From Yinghuangia elevatio (lineage in GTDB: Bacteria > Actinomycetota > Actinomycetes > Streptomycetales > Streptomycetaceae), in assembly GCF_040649515.1 (NCBI RefSeq), contig NZ_JBEZFP010000061.1, forward strand, positions 1-49,231: a stretch of DNA of 49,231 bases, read 5' to 3'. A program made the position numbers and the translations under genes. The notes beneath the pieces are model-generated. The model was not told the DNA's origin and searched no databases. It saw nothing but the letters and a program-made list of their open reading frames with translations. This document shows positions 8,149 to 16,100 of the stretch, piece after piece. How positions within the stretch are numbered: the first letter of the stretch is position 1; each line of letters opens with the position of its first letter.

Positions 8149-9315
8149 ATGCGTCGTACGGATGCGGTTCTCCCCTGGCTCGCGGACCACCAGTTGCACA
8201 TGGTCGCCACCATGGCTCATGTGGACGACACCCTGGACCGTGCGCTGAGGCTCGTCCACGACTACTCCGCCCGAGGGCCGCTGACGCTGAAGAACGTGGT
8301 GCGCGGTGACCGCGAGGAGGTCGTCGTGGAGGCGATCGCGCCGCTACCGCAAGCTCTGCCCCGCTTGGTGGCCGATGCCCTGACCCAGCTGCGGGCCGCC
8401 ATGGAGCACGCCCTATACGCCGAGGTCGAAGCGCAGCTCGCGCGTCCGCTGAGGGACGAAGAGGCGGTGCGGATCGAAGTGCCCGCGTGTGTGACCGCAG
8501 CCGCGTGGACGAAGTGGCTGGGCAACACCAAGCGTTCGCAACTGGCACCGCTGCGCGTGGGAACGCCCTTGACGGAGCGGCTCGAGCGTCTGCAACCGTT
8601 CCAACGCAGCGATCCTGACGATCATCCCTTGCAACTGCTGGCCAAACACACCAACACCGCCAAGCACCGAACCCCCGCCCAGATCGCCACCCGGATCGGC
8701 ACCGTCTACCCCGACGATCCCGCGAGCCCGCTGGAGGCAGTCGTGCCTGCAGACCTGCGGCCGCGGCCCGGAGGCGGTGCCGCTGTCCAGGTCGGAGACA
8801 CCATCGCCAGCGCGCCACGCGGGCAGCGGATCGCCTTCTCGGTGGTCCCGACGGTCTGCCTGCGTCGACCCCACACCGGGGTATGGACCATCCTCGCGCA
8901 CGAGCTACGGGACCTCGAGGAGTGGGTGCGGACCATAGCGCTGCCTGTCCTGCTGGCCGGGCGCCACGACCTCCCGGTGATTCCACCGCAGTTGGACATC
9001 GCCACCGGCTACGACGACGTGCGCACCCGTCTCGCTGAGGCCGGCACGGTGCCAGCGGCCGAACGGTCCCGGGCCCGATTCGGGGCCGCAGTCGCGCGCA
9101 CCGGGCTGGTCGACGTCCTCGCACCCTCCGCGGTCAGCCCCGATGCGGAGATCGTCCGGGCGTGGGTCGCCGCGCTCACCGACGCTGAGGCGGTAGAACG
9201 CGCGATCCGCCTCGCGGCAGTCCGCCACGACCTCGCTGCAATCGTCGTGGTGTTCCGCGCCCTCATTGCCGAAGCCCGCGCGCATGCGGCGCGCGCGATC
9301 AACAGTTCGGATTGA
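8149..9315 (+). CDS. Hypothetical protein with a HEPN-like LRxAMxH signature
   Basis: A 388-residue protein of unknown function. The centre carries LVADALTQLRAAMEHALY, then ERLQPFQ and HPLQLLAKHTNTAKHR. This spacing (D-x-LxxLRxAx[D/E]H, a variable insert, ERLQP[YF], then N-x-xKHR) recurs in a widespread uncharacterised family and resembles HEPN-type helical domains, though I cannot prove homology. The C-terminal third is helical and alanine-rich. I prefer ATG 8149; a TTG at 8101 would add 16 residues and neither has a good ribosome site. It precedes a convergent HNH endonuclease, so an RNA- or DNA-targeting accessory role is possible. Confidence 0.68.
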   Translation: MRRTDAVLPWLADHQLHMVATMAHVDDTLDRALRLVHDYSARGPLTLKNVVRGDREEVVVEAIAPLPQALPRLVADALTQLRAAMEHALYAEVEAQLARPLRDEEAVRIEVPACVTAAAWTKWLGNTKRSQLAPLRVGTPLTERLERLQPFQRSDPDDHPLQLLAKHTNTAKHRTPAQIATRIGTVYPDDPASPLEAVVPADLRPRPGGGAAVQVGDTIASAPRGQRIAFSVVPTVCLRRPHTGVWTILAHELRDLEEWVRTIALPVLLAGRHDLPVIPPQLDIATGYDDVRTRLAEAGTVPAAERSRARFGAAVARTGLVDVLAPSAVSPDAEIVRAWVAALTDAEAVERAIRLAAVRHDLAAIVVVFRALIAEARAHAARAINSSD

Positions 9316-9381
9316 GTCTCAGTACAGCGCCCCCGTCCGACATCCACCGGTCCACCCCGCCGCCGTTGTTTCTCCAGCGCG

Positions 9382-10128
9382 TCAGCCCCTCATGTACTGC
9401 ATGGCCTCCGCGTGCCGTTTCCTCGCGGTGTCGCGCAGGAGCTCGCGGAGCTGTTCGCCCTGTCGACCGTGCGTCTTGACGGCGTGGCAGTTCGGGCACA
9501 GGGCGACCATGTTGGCCGGGTGGTCCGCGCCGCCGCGGGAGAGGTCTTGGACGTGGTCGACCTCGAGTATCGGCTCGCCGGTCCTGGAGACCTCGCGGAA
9601 GCCATGGCTCGCGCATAGCGGACTCTCACACCGGCCTCCGGACCGGGCGATGACCAGGCTCCGAGCCTCGCGCAAGCGCCGCTGCCGGCGGACGGCCTCC
9701 TGGGGCATCAGCGCCACGTGCCCCGCATCCTCCAAGACCTGCACCCGCCGCCGGTAGTCCACCGGCGCGGGGCTGGTGCCTGGCGCCGGCGCGGTGTCGG
9801 TCTCCCCGGGAACGGACTCGGTGGGAAGCAGCGCCGCTACGGTTCCGGGCGTGCAGCCGGGACACCACAGCTTGTTCGCCTCGGTGTACGCGCCTTGCCG
9901 CGCGCCCGGGACCAGGTGCCGCCCGACGGGGTGACCGCTGTCGTGGAGGGTGCACGCGAGGCCGTACTCGTAGTCGTAGAACCGGCCGTCCTCGTGCTGC
10001 TTTCTCCGGACGATGACCTGCAGGTCCCGGTGCGGTTTGGCGTACTGCACCAGCCACCCCGGTATGCACGACGGCCCGTCCGGCACCTTCCGCCAACGGC
10101 CGTCCGTACCTTGTTCCTTCTCCAGCAT
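9382..10128 (-). CDS. HNH endonuclease
   Basis: A 248-residue protein. The C-terminal HNH domain (about residues 165-235) reads RCESPLCASHGF with paired cysteines, then EVDHVQDLSRGGADHPANMV and LCPNCHAVKTH, giving the H-N-H active site and the CxxC zinc knuckle. The first 100 residues form a separate region with more cysteines (LWCPGCTPG). ATG 10128 was chosen; a GTG two codons upstream is an alternative. Proteins of this type cut DNA, often within restriction or phage-defence contexts. The next genes in the same direction are a zinc-ribbon membrane protein and a putative nuclease-fold protein. Confidence 0.85.
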   Translation of the reverse strand: MLEKEQGTDGRWRKVPDGPSCIPGWLVQYAKPHRDLQVIVRRKQHEDGRFYDYEYGLACTLHDSGHPVGRHLVPGARQGAYTEANKLWCPGCTPGTVAALLPTESVPGETDTAPAPGTSPAPVDYRRRVQVLEDAGHVALMPQEAVRRQRRLREARSLVIARSGGRCESPLCASHGFREVSRTGEPILEVDHVQDLSRGGADHPANMVALCPNCHAVKTHGRQGEQLRELLRDTARKRHAEAMQYMRG

Positions 10129-10342
10129 GGGCACCCCGTCATCCCAGCGCGCGCCGCACGCACCCGCCGAACAAGCAGACTATGCAGGCCGGGCACCGCC
10201 GGGGGCGCCTACCAGCAAACTCCCGCGCGGGGCCGCGCACGCGGTCAGGCGAACCGAGCGGAACGGCGCTCACCGGTCTGGAAGTTGAACTCCCAGAGGT
10301 GTACTTCAGGCGGTTCGCCGCAGAAGTCGCAGACTCCGTCGC

Positions 10343-10795
10343 TCAGGAGCCCCTGGGAGTAGTTGTGGGCGGAACCGCCGGGGCCGTCGTAATCGCGTTG
10401 CGCGCTGCTCTGCTGCAGTTCCGACCTTGCTGACAGCGGCCGCAGCAGTCGTGCTTGAAGATGGTCGGGTTCACCTTCTTACTGCATCCACCGTGGCTGC
10501 ACCGGTAGTAGCCGCCTGCATGGTTGGTGTACCGCCGGGTGGTGGGTGGGTCGGCGGCGTCGTCCTTGGCCGCAGCGTCTGCTCTGGCGCGGGCCTCTGC
10601 AGCGGCGATGAAGCCGTTGATCACCACAGCGGCCAGCACGATCACACCGGTCTTGACAGCAGGCCCAGTAGGGCTCCACCCGGCGGCGATGCGCTGGCGG
10701 AAGGTAGCGGCCCCAGCGCTGGCCAGTTGCCGCGGCACGGAAGGCTGGGGATGATCGCTCGGAGGGTGAGCAGGTGTTTCGTCCGGCGCTGGCAT
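10343..10795 (-). CDS. Membrane-anchored zinc-ribbon protein, probably frameshifted near its 3' end
   Basis: A 150-residue protein. A hydrophilic proline-rich start is followed by one membrane helix (VKTGVIVLAAVVINGFIAAA) and a cysteine cluster YRCSHGGCSKKVNP...HDCCGRC that should bind zinc. ATG 10795 has an AGAAGGA site 7 nt upstream. After the cluster this frame ends oddly (NAITTAPAVPPTTTPRGS). A neighbouring frame from about 10428 to the stop at 10245-10247 reads much better, with QRDYDGPGGSAHNYSQGLL, then CDFCGEPPEVHLWEFNF, containing a further CxxC. The original gene probably ran to 10245 and has lost its frame around 10425-10440. Function unknown. Confidence 0.55.
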   Translation of the reverse strand: MPAPDETPAHPPSDHPQPSVPRQLASAGAATFRQRIAAGWSPTGPAVKTGVIVLAAVVINGFIAAAEARARADAAAKDDAADPPTTRRYTNHAGGYYRCSHGGCSKKVNPTIFKHDCCGRCQQGRNCSRAARNAITTAPAVPPTTTPRGS

Positions 10796-10853
10796 TCGAC
10801 AGATCCTTCTCTCAGTTCCGGAAACTGGCACAGTCGGGGTTGCAGGGCTGGTG

Positions 10854-11012
10854 TCAGTTGCTGGAGGGGTATTCCGTCCACAGGCCCAACCCGGCCAGGA
10901 GCTCGGCGACTTCGTTGAGGAAGCGGCGGACGACCTCGAACGGCAGGTCTCCGTCCTGGTCGTCCCACAGCATCGGTCCCTCCACCGGGTCCTCGTCGCG
11001 GAAGCTGACCAT
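10854..11012 (-). CDS. Small acidic hypothetical protein
   Basis: A 52-residue acidic protein starting MVSFRDEDPVEGPMLWDD and ending in a helix (FLNEVAELLAGLGLW). I chose ATG 11012 because AGGAGAG is 9 nt upstream; an extension to a TTG at 11090 would add 26 residues and is less likely. It lies just downstream of the nuclease-like gene in the same direction and may be co-transcribed with it. No family recognised; an antitoxin- or immunity-like role is conceivable from size and charge only. Confidence 0.5.
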   Translation of the reverse strand: MVSFRDEDPVEGPMLWDDQDGDLPFEVVRRFLNEVAELLAGLGLWTEYPSSN

Positions 11013-11099
11013 CGACAAGCGCTCTCCTGGCGGCAGCATGCGAGTCAAGCCGGCTGCGGCGACCTGGTCGGCGGCCGCGGCTGTGCACAACTGGAAGTA

Positions 11100-11621
11100 T
11101 CAGCCGTTGTCTTCCTGAACGGGCACCATCGCGTATCCGGCGCCGGCGTACTCCCACACCACCGGTCGCGGCGCCGCCCCCGTCGTTGGTGTGAGGTCGG
11201 CGCGGTCCAGGATCTTCCGGACCGCAGCCACGTCCTCGGGGCGCCGGCGGCGCAGGCGGCCTGCGGGGGTGGACGCCAGGTCGGCCGGGCGGATGACCAC
11301 CAGCGTCAGGCCGCGGGCGGGGATAAGGGTGTCGCCGAGGCGGCCGTACAGGGCGCGCTGCTCGCCGCGGTGGACCCCGCTCACCGTGAGCTGGTCCGGT
11401 TTGTCGAAGAACGCGGTCGGCACGTCGTGTTGCCGCTCGCGGTACTCAACGACCAGCTGCTGCCGCTCCCAGTACCCGTCCACCGGCAACCGCGCCCGCC
11501 GCCCGGAGGTGCCCCGGTCCCCGAGGAGCCAGTGGAACCGGTGCTGCCGACTGCCGCGCTCTCCCAGGACCGCGTCACACAGGTCCAGCACGTACGCCTC
11601 GTCGCTGTCTTCCCGCCCCAT
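11100..11621 (-). CDS. Hypothetical protein with PD-(D/E)XK-like core
   Basis: A 173-residue protein. The core RLPVDGYWERQQLVVEYRER, followed by QHDVPTAFFDKPDQLTVSG and HRGEQR, has the shape of a restriction-endonuclease fold: an acidic residue in a beta hairpin, then an E-x-hydrophobic strand and a charged helix, as in DUF559/Vsr-like nucleases. That is inference from pattern, not a proven match. ATG 11621 is preceded by GGAGG at 10 nt. The downstream small acidic gene has the same direction. Together with the HNH gene it makes this interval rich in candidate nucleases. Substrate and role are unknown. Confidence 0.62.
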   Translation of the reverse strand: MGREDSDEAYVLDLCDAVLGERGSRQHRFHWLLGDRGTSGRRARLPVDGYWERQQLVVEYRERQHDVPTAFFDKPDQLTVSGVHRGEQRALYGRLGDTLIPARGLTLVVIRPADLASTPAGRLRRRRPEDVAAVRKILDRADLTPTTGAAPRPVVWEYAGAGYAMVPVQEDNG

Positions 11622-11735
11622 GACCGTCCATCCTCCGTGACCGGTCCGCGCGAGATGACGCGAACGACGAAAGCTGACCGTCGAGTTGAGAGGCGATCTT
11701 GTTCAGCGCGCAAGAAGCCGACGTGCGCGGGGTGA

Positions 11736-13253
11736 TCAGGCGGCGGCCCGGGAGGCGAGCCAAGCAGCCCACCATCCGGCGCCGGGCAGGTGGCCGTAAC
11801 GGGAGTCGGCGCGTGCGCGCCAGAACGCTGCCACGCGGACGGAGGCGTCCTGGGTGGCCTCGACCGGAGCCGGGTACGGGCGCGAAGGCAGGTACCGCCC
11901 CGCGGCGGGAACCGCCGGGGCGCCGGCGGCGCGGAGCGCGCAGGTGCGGTGCTGGCCGTTGGTGAAGTTCTCCTGTCTGCCGTTCCAGAGGACCGGGTCG
12001 GTGAACAGGGACGCGATCCACGGGTGTTGCTCGGGAGTGGTCCTGGGTCGGCCAGCGCGGCCTGGCACATGTCGACGGGGTCCTGACCAGGTGCGGTGGC
12101 GTCGACGGCGATCTCGGCGATGACCTTCCAGTCCTGGTGGTGGTAGGGGCAGGCGGCGAAATCGGTGTCGGTCAGGGCGCCGAACAGTTCGGCGTTGACG
12201 GCCGGCCACACGTCGCTGTCGGCCGGGTAGGTGGCGCGGATCTGTTCCGCGCGTTCCTGATGCGCGCATTTGTGGAGCTTGCCGGGCCACGGCAGCTGGG
12301 ACAGCGGCACCGGCCGGTAGCCGGTGACCCCGTCCACGTGGAGGGTGCGGGCTTCCTGGTCGCCGTCGAACTCGCTGTCGTAGAGGTCCTGTTCGTCCGC
12401 GGGTGGTGCTGGCCGCAGGACGGCGTCCGCGCGGCGCTGGATGTCGGGGTCTGCGGGGCGCAGCCCGTCCAGGACGACGTCAAAGCCGTCGGTCGACCAG
12501 GGGTCCTCGGTGTCGTAGGCGACGCGTTCCACGTTTGGGGCGACCAGGACGCGCACCGGCTTCGCCGGCAGCAGCAGGAGACCCGGAACCCCGAACACCC
12601 CGACACCGATGACCGGGCCGTCCGCCCACTCCGGTGCGGCGAACAACCGTCGGCCTGCGGCCGGGTCGAGGTGGCCGACCCCACTCCGCGCGGGCGTAGC
12701 CCTCATCCACGTCGAGGTTGTCCTCCCCCGAGGCGCAGGCCTGGATCTGCAGGTAGTCGCCCACCGAGAGCGCGGAGGCCGGCTTGGCGAACGCCGCCCG
12801 CCGACGCCCACCGGCGTGAGGGACGGCAGGACGGACGGGGGCGGTCGGGGCGGCGGGCTGTTCCGGCTCTACGGGGTCGTTGCGGCGTGGGTCCGGGGCG
12901 TCGGGGACCACCGCGCCGCCGAATAGGGTGCCCGGACCGGGCTCGTCCCACCACTGGTGCGTGGCGTCGTGGGCGCGGCGTCGGGCAGGGACACGCAGCA
13001 GGGTCCGGTGGTCCCTGGGGCGCAGCAGCAGCGGCCCCGGCAGTCCGTGGCAGAACACCGCGGGGACCGCCCGGCCCGGGCGCGGCCGGCCGCTGCGCGA
13101 CGGCAGCCCCGCAAGGTCGCGCAGGTGCTCGACCCGGTCGATCCGGGCGAACCCCTCCACGGGTCCGCGGTGCCGGGCACCGAACCGCGCGTCACCCACC
13201 CGGAGATAGTCGCCGACCCTCAGTGCCTCGGCCAGCTGCGGCCACATCTGCAC
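11736..13253 (-). pseudogene. Large uncharacterised protein (NGQHRTCALRAAG motif), broken by two frameshifts
   Basis: Three consecutive segments in different frames together make a coherent protein of about 505 residues. Segment 1 (13253 to about 12680) has two VGDYL repeats (EALRVGDYLRVG and ALSVGDYLQIQ). Segment 2 (about 12680-12046) includes WADGPVIGVGVFGVPGLLLL and LPWPGKLHKCAHQERAEQIR. Segment 3 (about 12046-11736) has HPWIASLFTDPVLWNG and NFTNGQHRTCALRAAGAP. The first frame change coincides with the CCCC run at 12679-12682 and the second with about 12044-12055. GTG 13253 follows GGGGGA. The NGQHR-x-C-ALR-AAG motif resembles ParB/sulfiredoxin-like folds, but I cannot assign a function. 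Either a pseudogene or an assembly error. Confidence 0.6.
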
Positions 13254-13345
13254 GACAGCGTCCCCCGTTCCGGCGCCGCGCGCCGCGGCCAGCCTTCGTA
13301 CCGACAACCCATTCCCGTCGGCCGGTGAGGCCGATGCAGGCGAAT

Positions 13346-13381
13346 GCGGCCCGCTGCTGTTCAGCACCAGCAGCGGGCCGC
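13346..13381. terminator. Perfect 14-bp stem hairpin
   Basis: GCGGCCCGCTGCTG (13346-13359) and its exact complement (13368-13381) enclose an 8-nt loop. No T-run follows on either strand, which is usual for actinomycete terminators. It lies between the zinc-ribbon ORF start region and the frameshifted gene, so it probably ends minus-strand transcription from 13658. Confidence 0.6.
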
Positions 13382-13382
13382 G

Positions 13383-13658
13383 TCTTGGGGGGCGGGTTAG
13401 CCTGGTGTCAGGCGGTCCGGGGTCCCTGGAGCAGGAAGTTGCGAAACGTCCTGCGCACTGATGTTCTCCCGGCTTTGGGTCGGTTGCCGGCCGTACCGCC
13501 ACCCGGCTCCGCCGCACGAACCGCCACTGCGCGGAACGACACCGCCCCGAGCAGTACACCCGCTCCGGCTTCGACCCCGGCGGCAACACCGCACCGCAGG
13601 CCGGACACAACCGCCCCCGCGCCCCGACCCGCAGCCGTACAACCCTGCCGCCGTTCAC
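13383..13658 (-). CDS. Possible small zinc-ribbon protein, 3' end unresolved
   Basis: From GTG 13658 the complement reads MNGGRVVRLRVGARGRL, then CPACGAVLPPGSKP and VYCSGRCRSAQWRFVRR. The two CxxC pairs about 17 residues apart and the basic tail are typical of the short zinc-ribbon proteins found in actinomycete plasmids and integrative elements. In the same frame no stop occurs before the 14-bp hairpin at 13346-13381, and the composition degrades after about 45 codons, so the true end is unclear; another small frameshift is possible. It may bind nucleic acid. Confidence 0.33.
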
Positions 13659-13699
13659 TCCAACAGCGTAGAGACGCGGGTCAGTTCAAGAACGAGCAC

Positions 13700-13909
13700 T
13701 TACGGGTGGTCGAGCCAGTGACGCTGACCGTTGACGTCGACGGTGACACCGTACCGGGTGATCTCGGGGCGGCCGTGGTCCTCCCACCAGCGGTACGCGG
13801 CCTCGGCTTCGTCCCACAGGCGGCGCGGGCCCTGTTGGGTCACGTCGTGGCGTTCCCGTACGGGGATGGAATCGGTGGAAGCCCAGGTGCCGCTTTCGCG
13901 GATGTGCAC
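13700..13909 (-). pseudogene. C-terminal remnant of a PIMT-like SAM methyltransferase
   Basis: The 69 codons from GTG 13909 read GTWASTDSIPVRERHDV, then GPRRLWDEAEAAYRWWEDHG, then ITRYGVTVDVNGQRHWLD. This L-W-D-E-x-E-A-AY-WW ending followed by R[FY]G-T-V-G-Q-WLD is the C-terminus of the protein-L-isoaspartate-methyltransferase-like enzymes found in actinomycetes, some of them in FxLD lanthipeptide loci. The AdoMet-binding Rossmann domain is absent, and the next gene upstream is divergent. I take it as a 5'-truncated relic, not a functional protein. Confidence 0.55.
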
Positions 13910-13999
13910 AGCATGTGCACTTCAAGCAAGAAGCCGGCTCCGCGGGGCTCACCGGGCTCGGCGACAGGCGCGATCGACGCGCCTGCTAGCGTCCGCCTC

Positions 14000-15169
14000 A
14001 TGGGGGCACCACGCGTTGTAGTCGTCGGGGGCAGCGGGTTCTACGGCCGGTACGTCGTAGCCGACTTGCTGCGGCAGCCGGAGGTCACGGTGACGGTCGT
14101 CTCCCGGCGGCCACCCGCGCCCGGGTTCGGGTCGCCGAGAGTGGATTGGGTAGCGGCCGACCGAACGGACGGCCCGCGGCTGGCGGAACTCTTCGCGGAC
14201 GCGGCCGCAGTCGTCCACTGCGCCGGCCCGTTCCCGGCGATCGGCGCGCAGCCCTGGGAACCGCTGCGGGCCGCGCTCGCGGCGAGAGTTCCGTACGTCG
14301 ACATCTCCGAGGACCGCGCCTTCCGCCACGGCGCACTCGAACTCGCCGCAGGAGCCGAGGTCTCGGTGGTGACCGGTGCCTCCGTCGTCCCCGGCCTCCA
14401 GGCCCTGCTCGTACGCGACCTCGCCCAAGGGCTGGACCGGGTGGACGCCGTACGCTGTTCGGCCGCCCCCGACACCCGACGGCATCGCGGACCGGCGATG
14501 TTCGAGGCCATGTTGCACGGCGCAGGACTGCGCTTCGAGGCGCCGCGCGGTGGCAAGGCGGCCACCGTGTACGGCTGGTCCGAGCCCGAGTGGGTGCAGT
14601 TCCCGCCGCCGGTGGGCCGGCGGCTCGTCCACCAGGTCTACGAGATGGCCGATCTCGATGTACTGCCCGAGCTGTTCGGTGCCAGGACGGTCAGCTTCAA
14701 GGCCGGCACCGAGTTCGGCACTCTCAACCGGGCGCTCGGCGCGTTCGCGGCGTTTCGGGCACGGACCGGACGCCCCCGGCAGCCGGAACGCTGGACCCCG
14801 GTGGTCAGGGGCGTTTCCTGGCTGGTGGGCCGCTTCGGCGACGAGGCCGGGGCGTTCATGGTCGAGGTGACCGGGCCGCGCGGAGGACGCACCCTGACTC
14901 GGCGGATCGGCCTGACGGTCTTGGAGCACGGCGGCCGGATCCCCGCCCTCCTCGCGGGCATAGCCGTGGAACGCCTGCTCGGCGGAGCCCTGGACACCCC
15001 TGGCGTCCTCCCCTTGGACCGGTGGCTGCCCGCGGCCGACCTCTACGCCGCCTTCAAGGACCGCGACGTCCGGCTGTGGACGACCACGTCCGACGACACC
15101 GACGACTGGCGGATCCGGTTGTTCCCGTCGGCGAAGGTCGAGGGCCGCGACGTCGGCAGGCTCATCTAA
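14000..15169 (+). CDS. Saccharopine dehydrogenase-like NAD(P)-binding protein
   Basis: A 389-residue protein. The N-terminal Rossmann fold begins PRVVVVGGSGFYGRYVVAD (GGSGFYG, about residues 9-15) and continues with a conserved AAAVVHCAGPF strand typical of saccharopine-dehydrogenase-like reductases. The C-terminal half resembles the substrate and membrane-associating part of that group, in which many members have no known substrate. ATG 14000 has no ribosome site; TAGCGT at 13987-13992 ends 7 nt before it, so the message is probably leaderless. The frameshifted gene at 15179 starts 10 bp downstream but has its own TAACCT box. Confidence 0.82.
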   Translation: MGAPRVVVVGGSGFYGRYVVADLLRQPEVTVTVVSRRPPAPGFGSPRVDWVAADRTDGPRLAELFADAAAVVHCAGPFPAIGAQPWEPLRAALAARVPYVDISEDRAFRHGALELAAGAEVSVVTGASVVPGLQALLVRDLAQGLDRVDAVRCSAAPDTRRHRGPAMFEAMLHGAGLRFEAPRGGKAATVYGWSEPEWVQFPPPVGRRLVHQVYEMADLDVLPELFGARTVSFKAGTEFGTLNRALGAFAAFRARTGRPRQPERWTPVVRGVSWLVGRFGDEAGAFMVEVTGPRGGRTLTRRIGLTVLEHGGRIPALLAGIAVERLLGGALDTPGVLPLDRWLPAADLYAAFKDRDVRLWTTTSDDTDDWRIRLFPSAKVEGRDVGRLI

Positions 15170-15178
15170 CCTCGGCGC

Positions 15179-15918
15179 ATGCCTCTCCGATGCGCTGTCC
15201 GCGCACCTTGCCAACCCGCGGTTCTGGGCCGCGTACAACTTCCAGGACGACACCCTCGACGATCTGCTCGCGGACGCCGAGCCCAACGACGAGGACGACC
15301 TGGTCTTCCCGGATCTCGAGGACTGCGAGATACCCGTCGAGGTGACCGACGAGCACGCTGGTCCTGAGCATCGACGTCGACGCCGGCTACTTCGAACTCG
15401 GCCTCCGGACGTCGACGTCGGAGGAGGAACACACACTCGGCTGGGACGACCAAGCGCACTGGCATCCGCACGTGTTCCGCTGGGACGAGCTCGACCTCGT
15501 CTGCCGGGCCGCCGCGCTGCGTGATCCCGGACTCCCCCACCCCGGCCCGCTGGTCGCCTTGCTCGCCCGCTTCGCGATCGCCGCCGATGACGTCGACGTC
15601 GCATCCTTCACCCCGATCCTCGACGCAGCGTACTCCCACCTGCGCACCGCAGCAGGACCGGAGGCCGAGGCCTACTGGCCGAGTTCCACCGAGTGGCCGG
15701 GCGAGCGCGACCTGCGCGGTGCGTCCGTCACCTGGCAGACCGACGCCGACGGTGACACCTTCCCCGAGCAGCCTGCGGCGCACGCGGGAACTGCAGACCT
15801 CCACACCCTGCGCCGACCGCCGGGAGTCAAGGCGGAGACCGAGGCCAAGGCCGGTTCGGACGCGGAGATCGACACGGATTCGGACGCCGTCGACGAAGGC
15901 TTCCCCTTCGCCGCGTGA
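15179..15918 (+). pseudogene. Conserved hypothetical protein, two frameshifts
   Basis: Three frames join to a plausible protein of about 245 residues. After ATG 15179 the frame must move by one base at once (around 15182) to read LSDALSAHLANPRFWAAYNF, then DDTLDDLLADAEPNDEDDL and CEIPVEVTDEHA. A second one-base move near 15358-15362 gives LVLSIDVDAGYFELGL, DQAHWHPHVFRWDELDL and the 148-codon rest, which ends at 15918 with an acidic tail. Both are consistent with single-base insertions. TAACCT (15167-15172) lies 6 nt before the ATG, suggesting an originally leaderless gene. Function unknown; the HW-HP-FRWxELD motif recurs in an uncharacterised Streptomyces family. Confidence 0.55.
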
Positions 15919-16100
15919 GCCTGCCAACGTGTCGTCAGGACCGGGTGACAGTGGCTGGGCTGCCGGTCGGTGTCGGGCCGTACAGCGCCACCGTGACCTT
16001 CCACGTGCGAACTGCTGTCGGGGCGCCAGACAACGCGCCGCGTCCGACGTCCCCCGTCGTTGCGGAACCACCTCGATGCCCTGCACTGGGAGGGACTGGC

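Noticed and set aside
13903..13921. Repeated GTGCAC hexamers as an operator
   Set aside because: Two copies of a GC-rich hexamer close together are not strong evidence here, and they overlap the methyltransferase relic.
12137..13999. Long N-terminal extension of the saccharopine-dehydrogenase-like gene
   Set aside because: The extension is antisense to the NGQHR gene and low in complexity; homology begins at ATG 14000, which has a leaderless promoter box.
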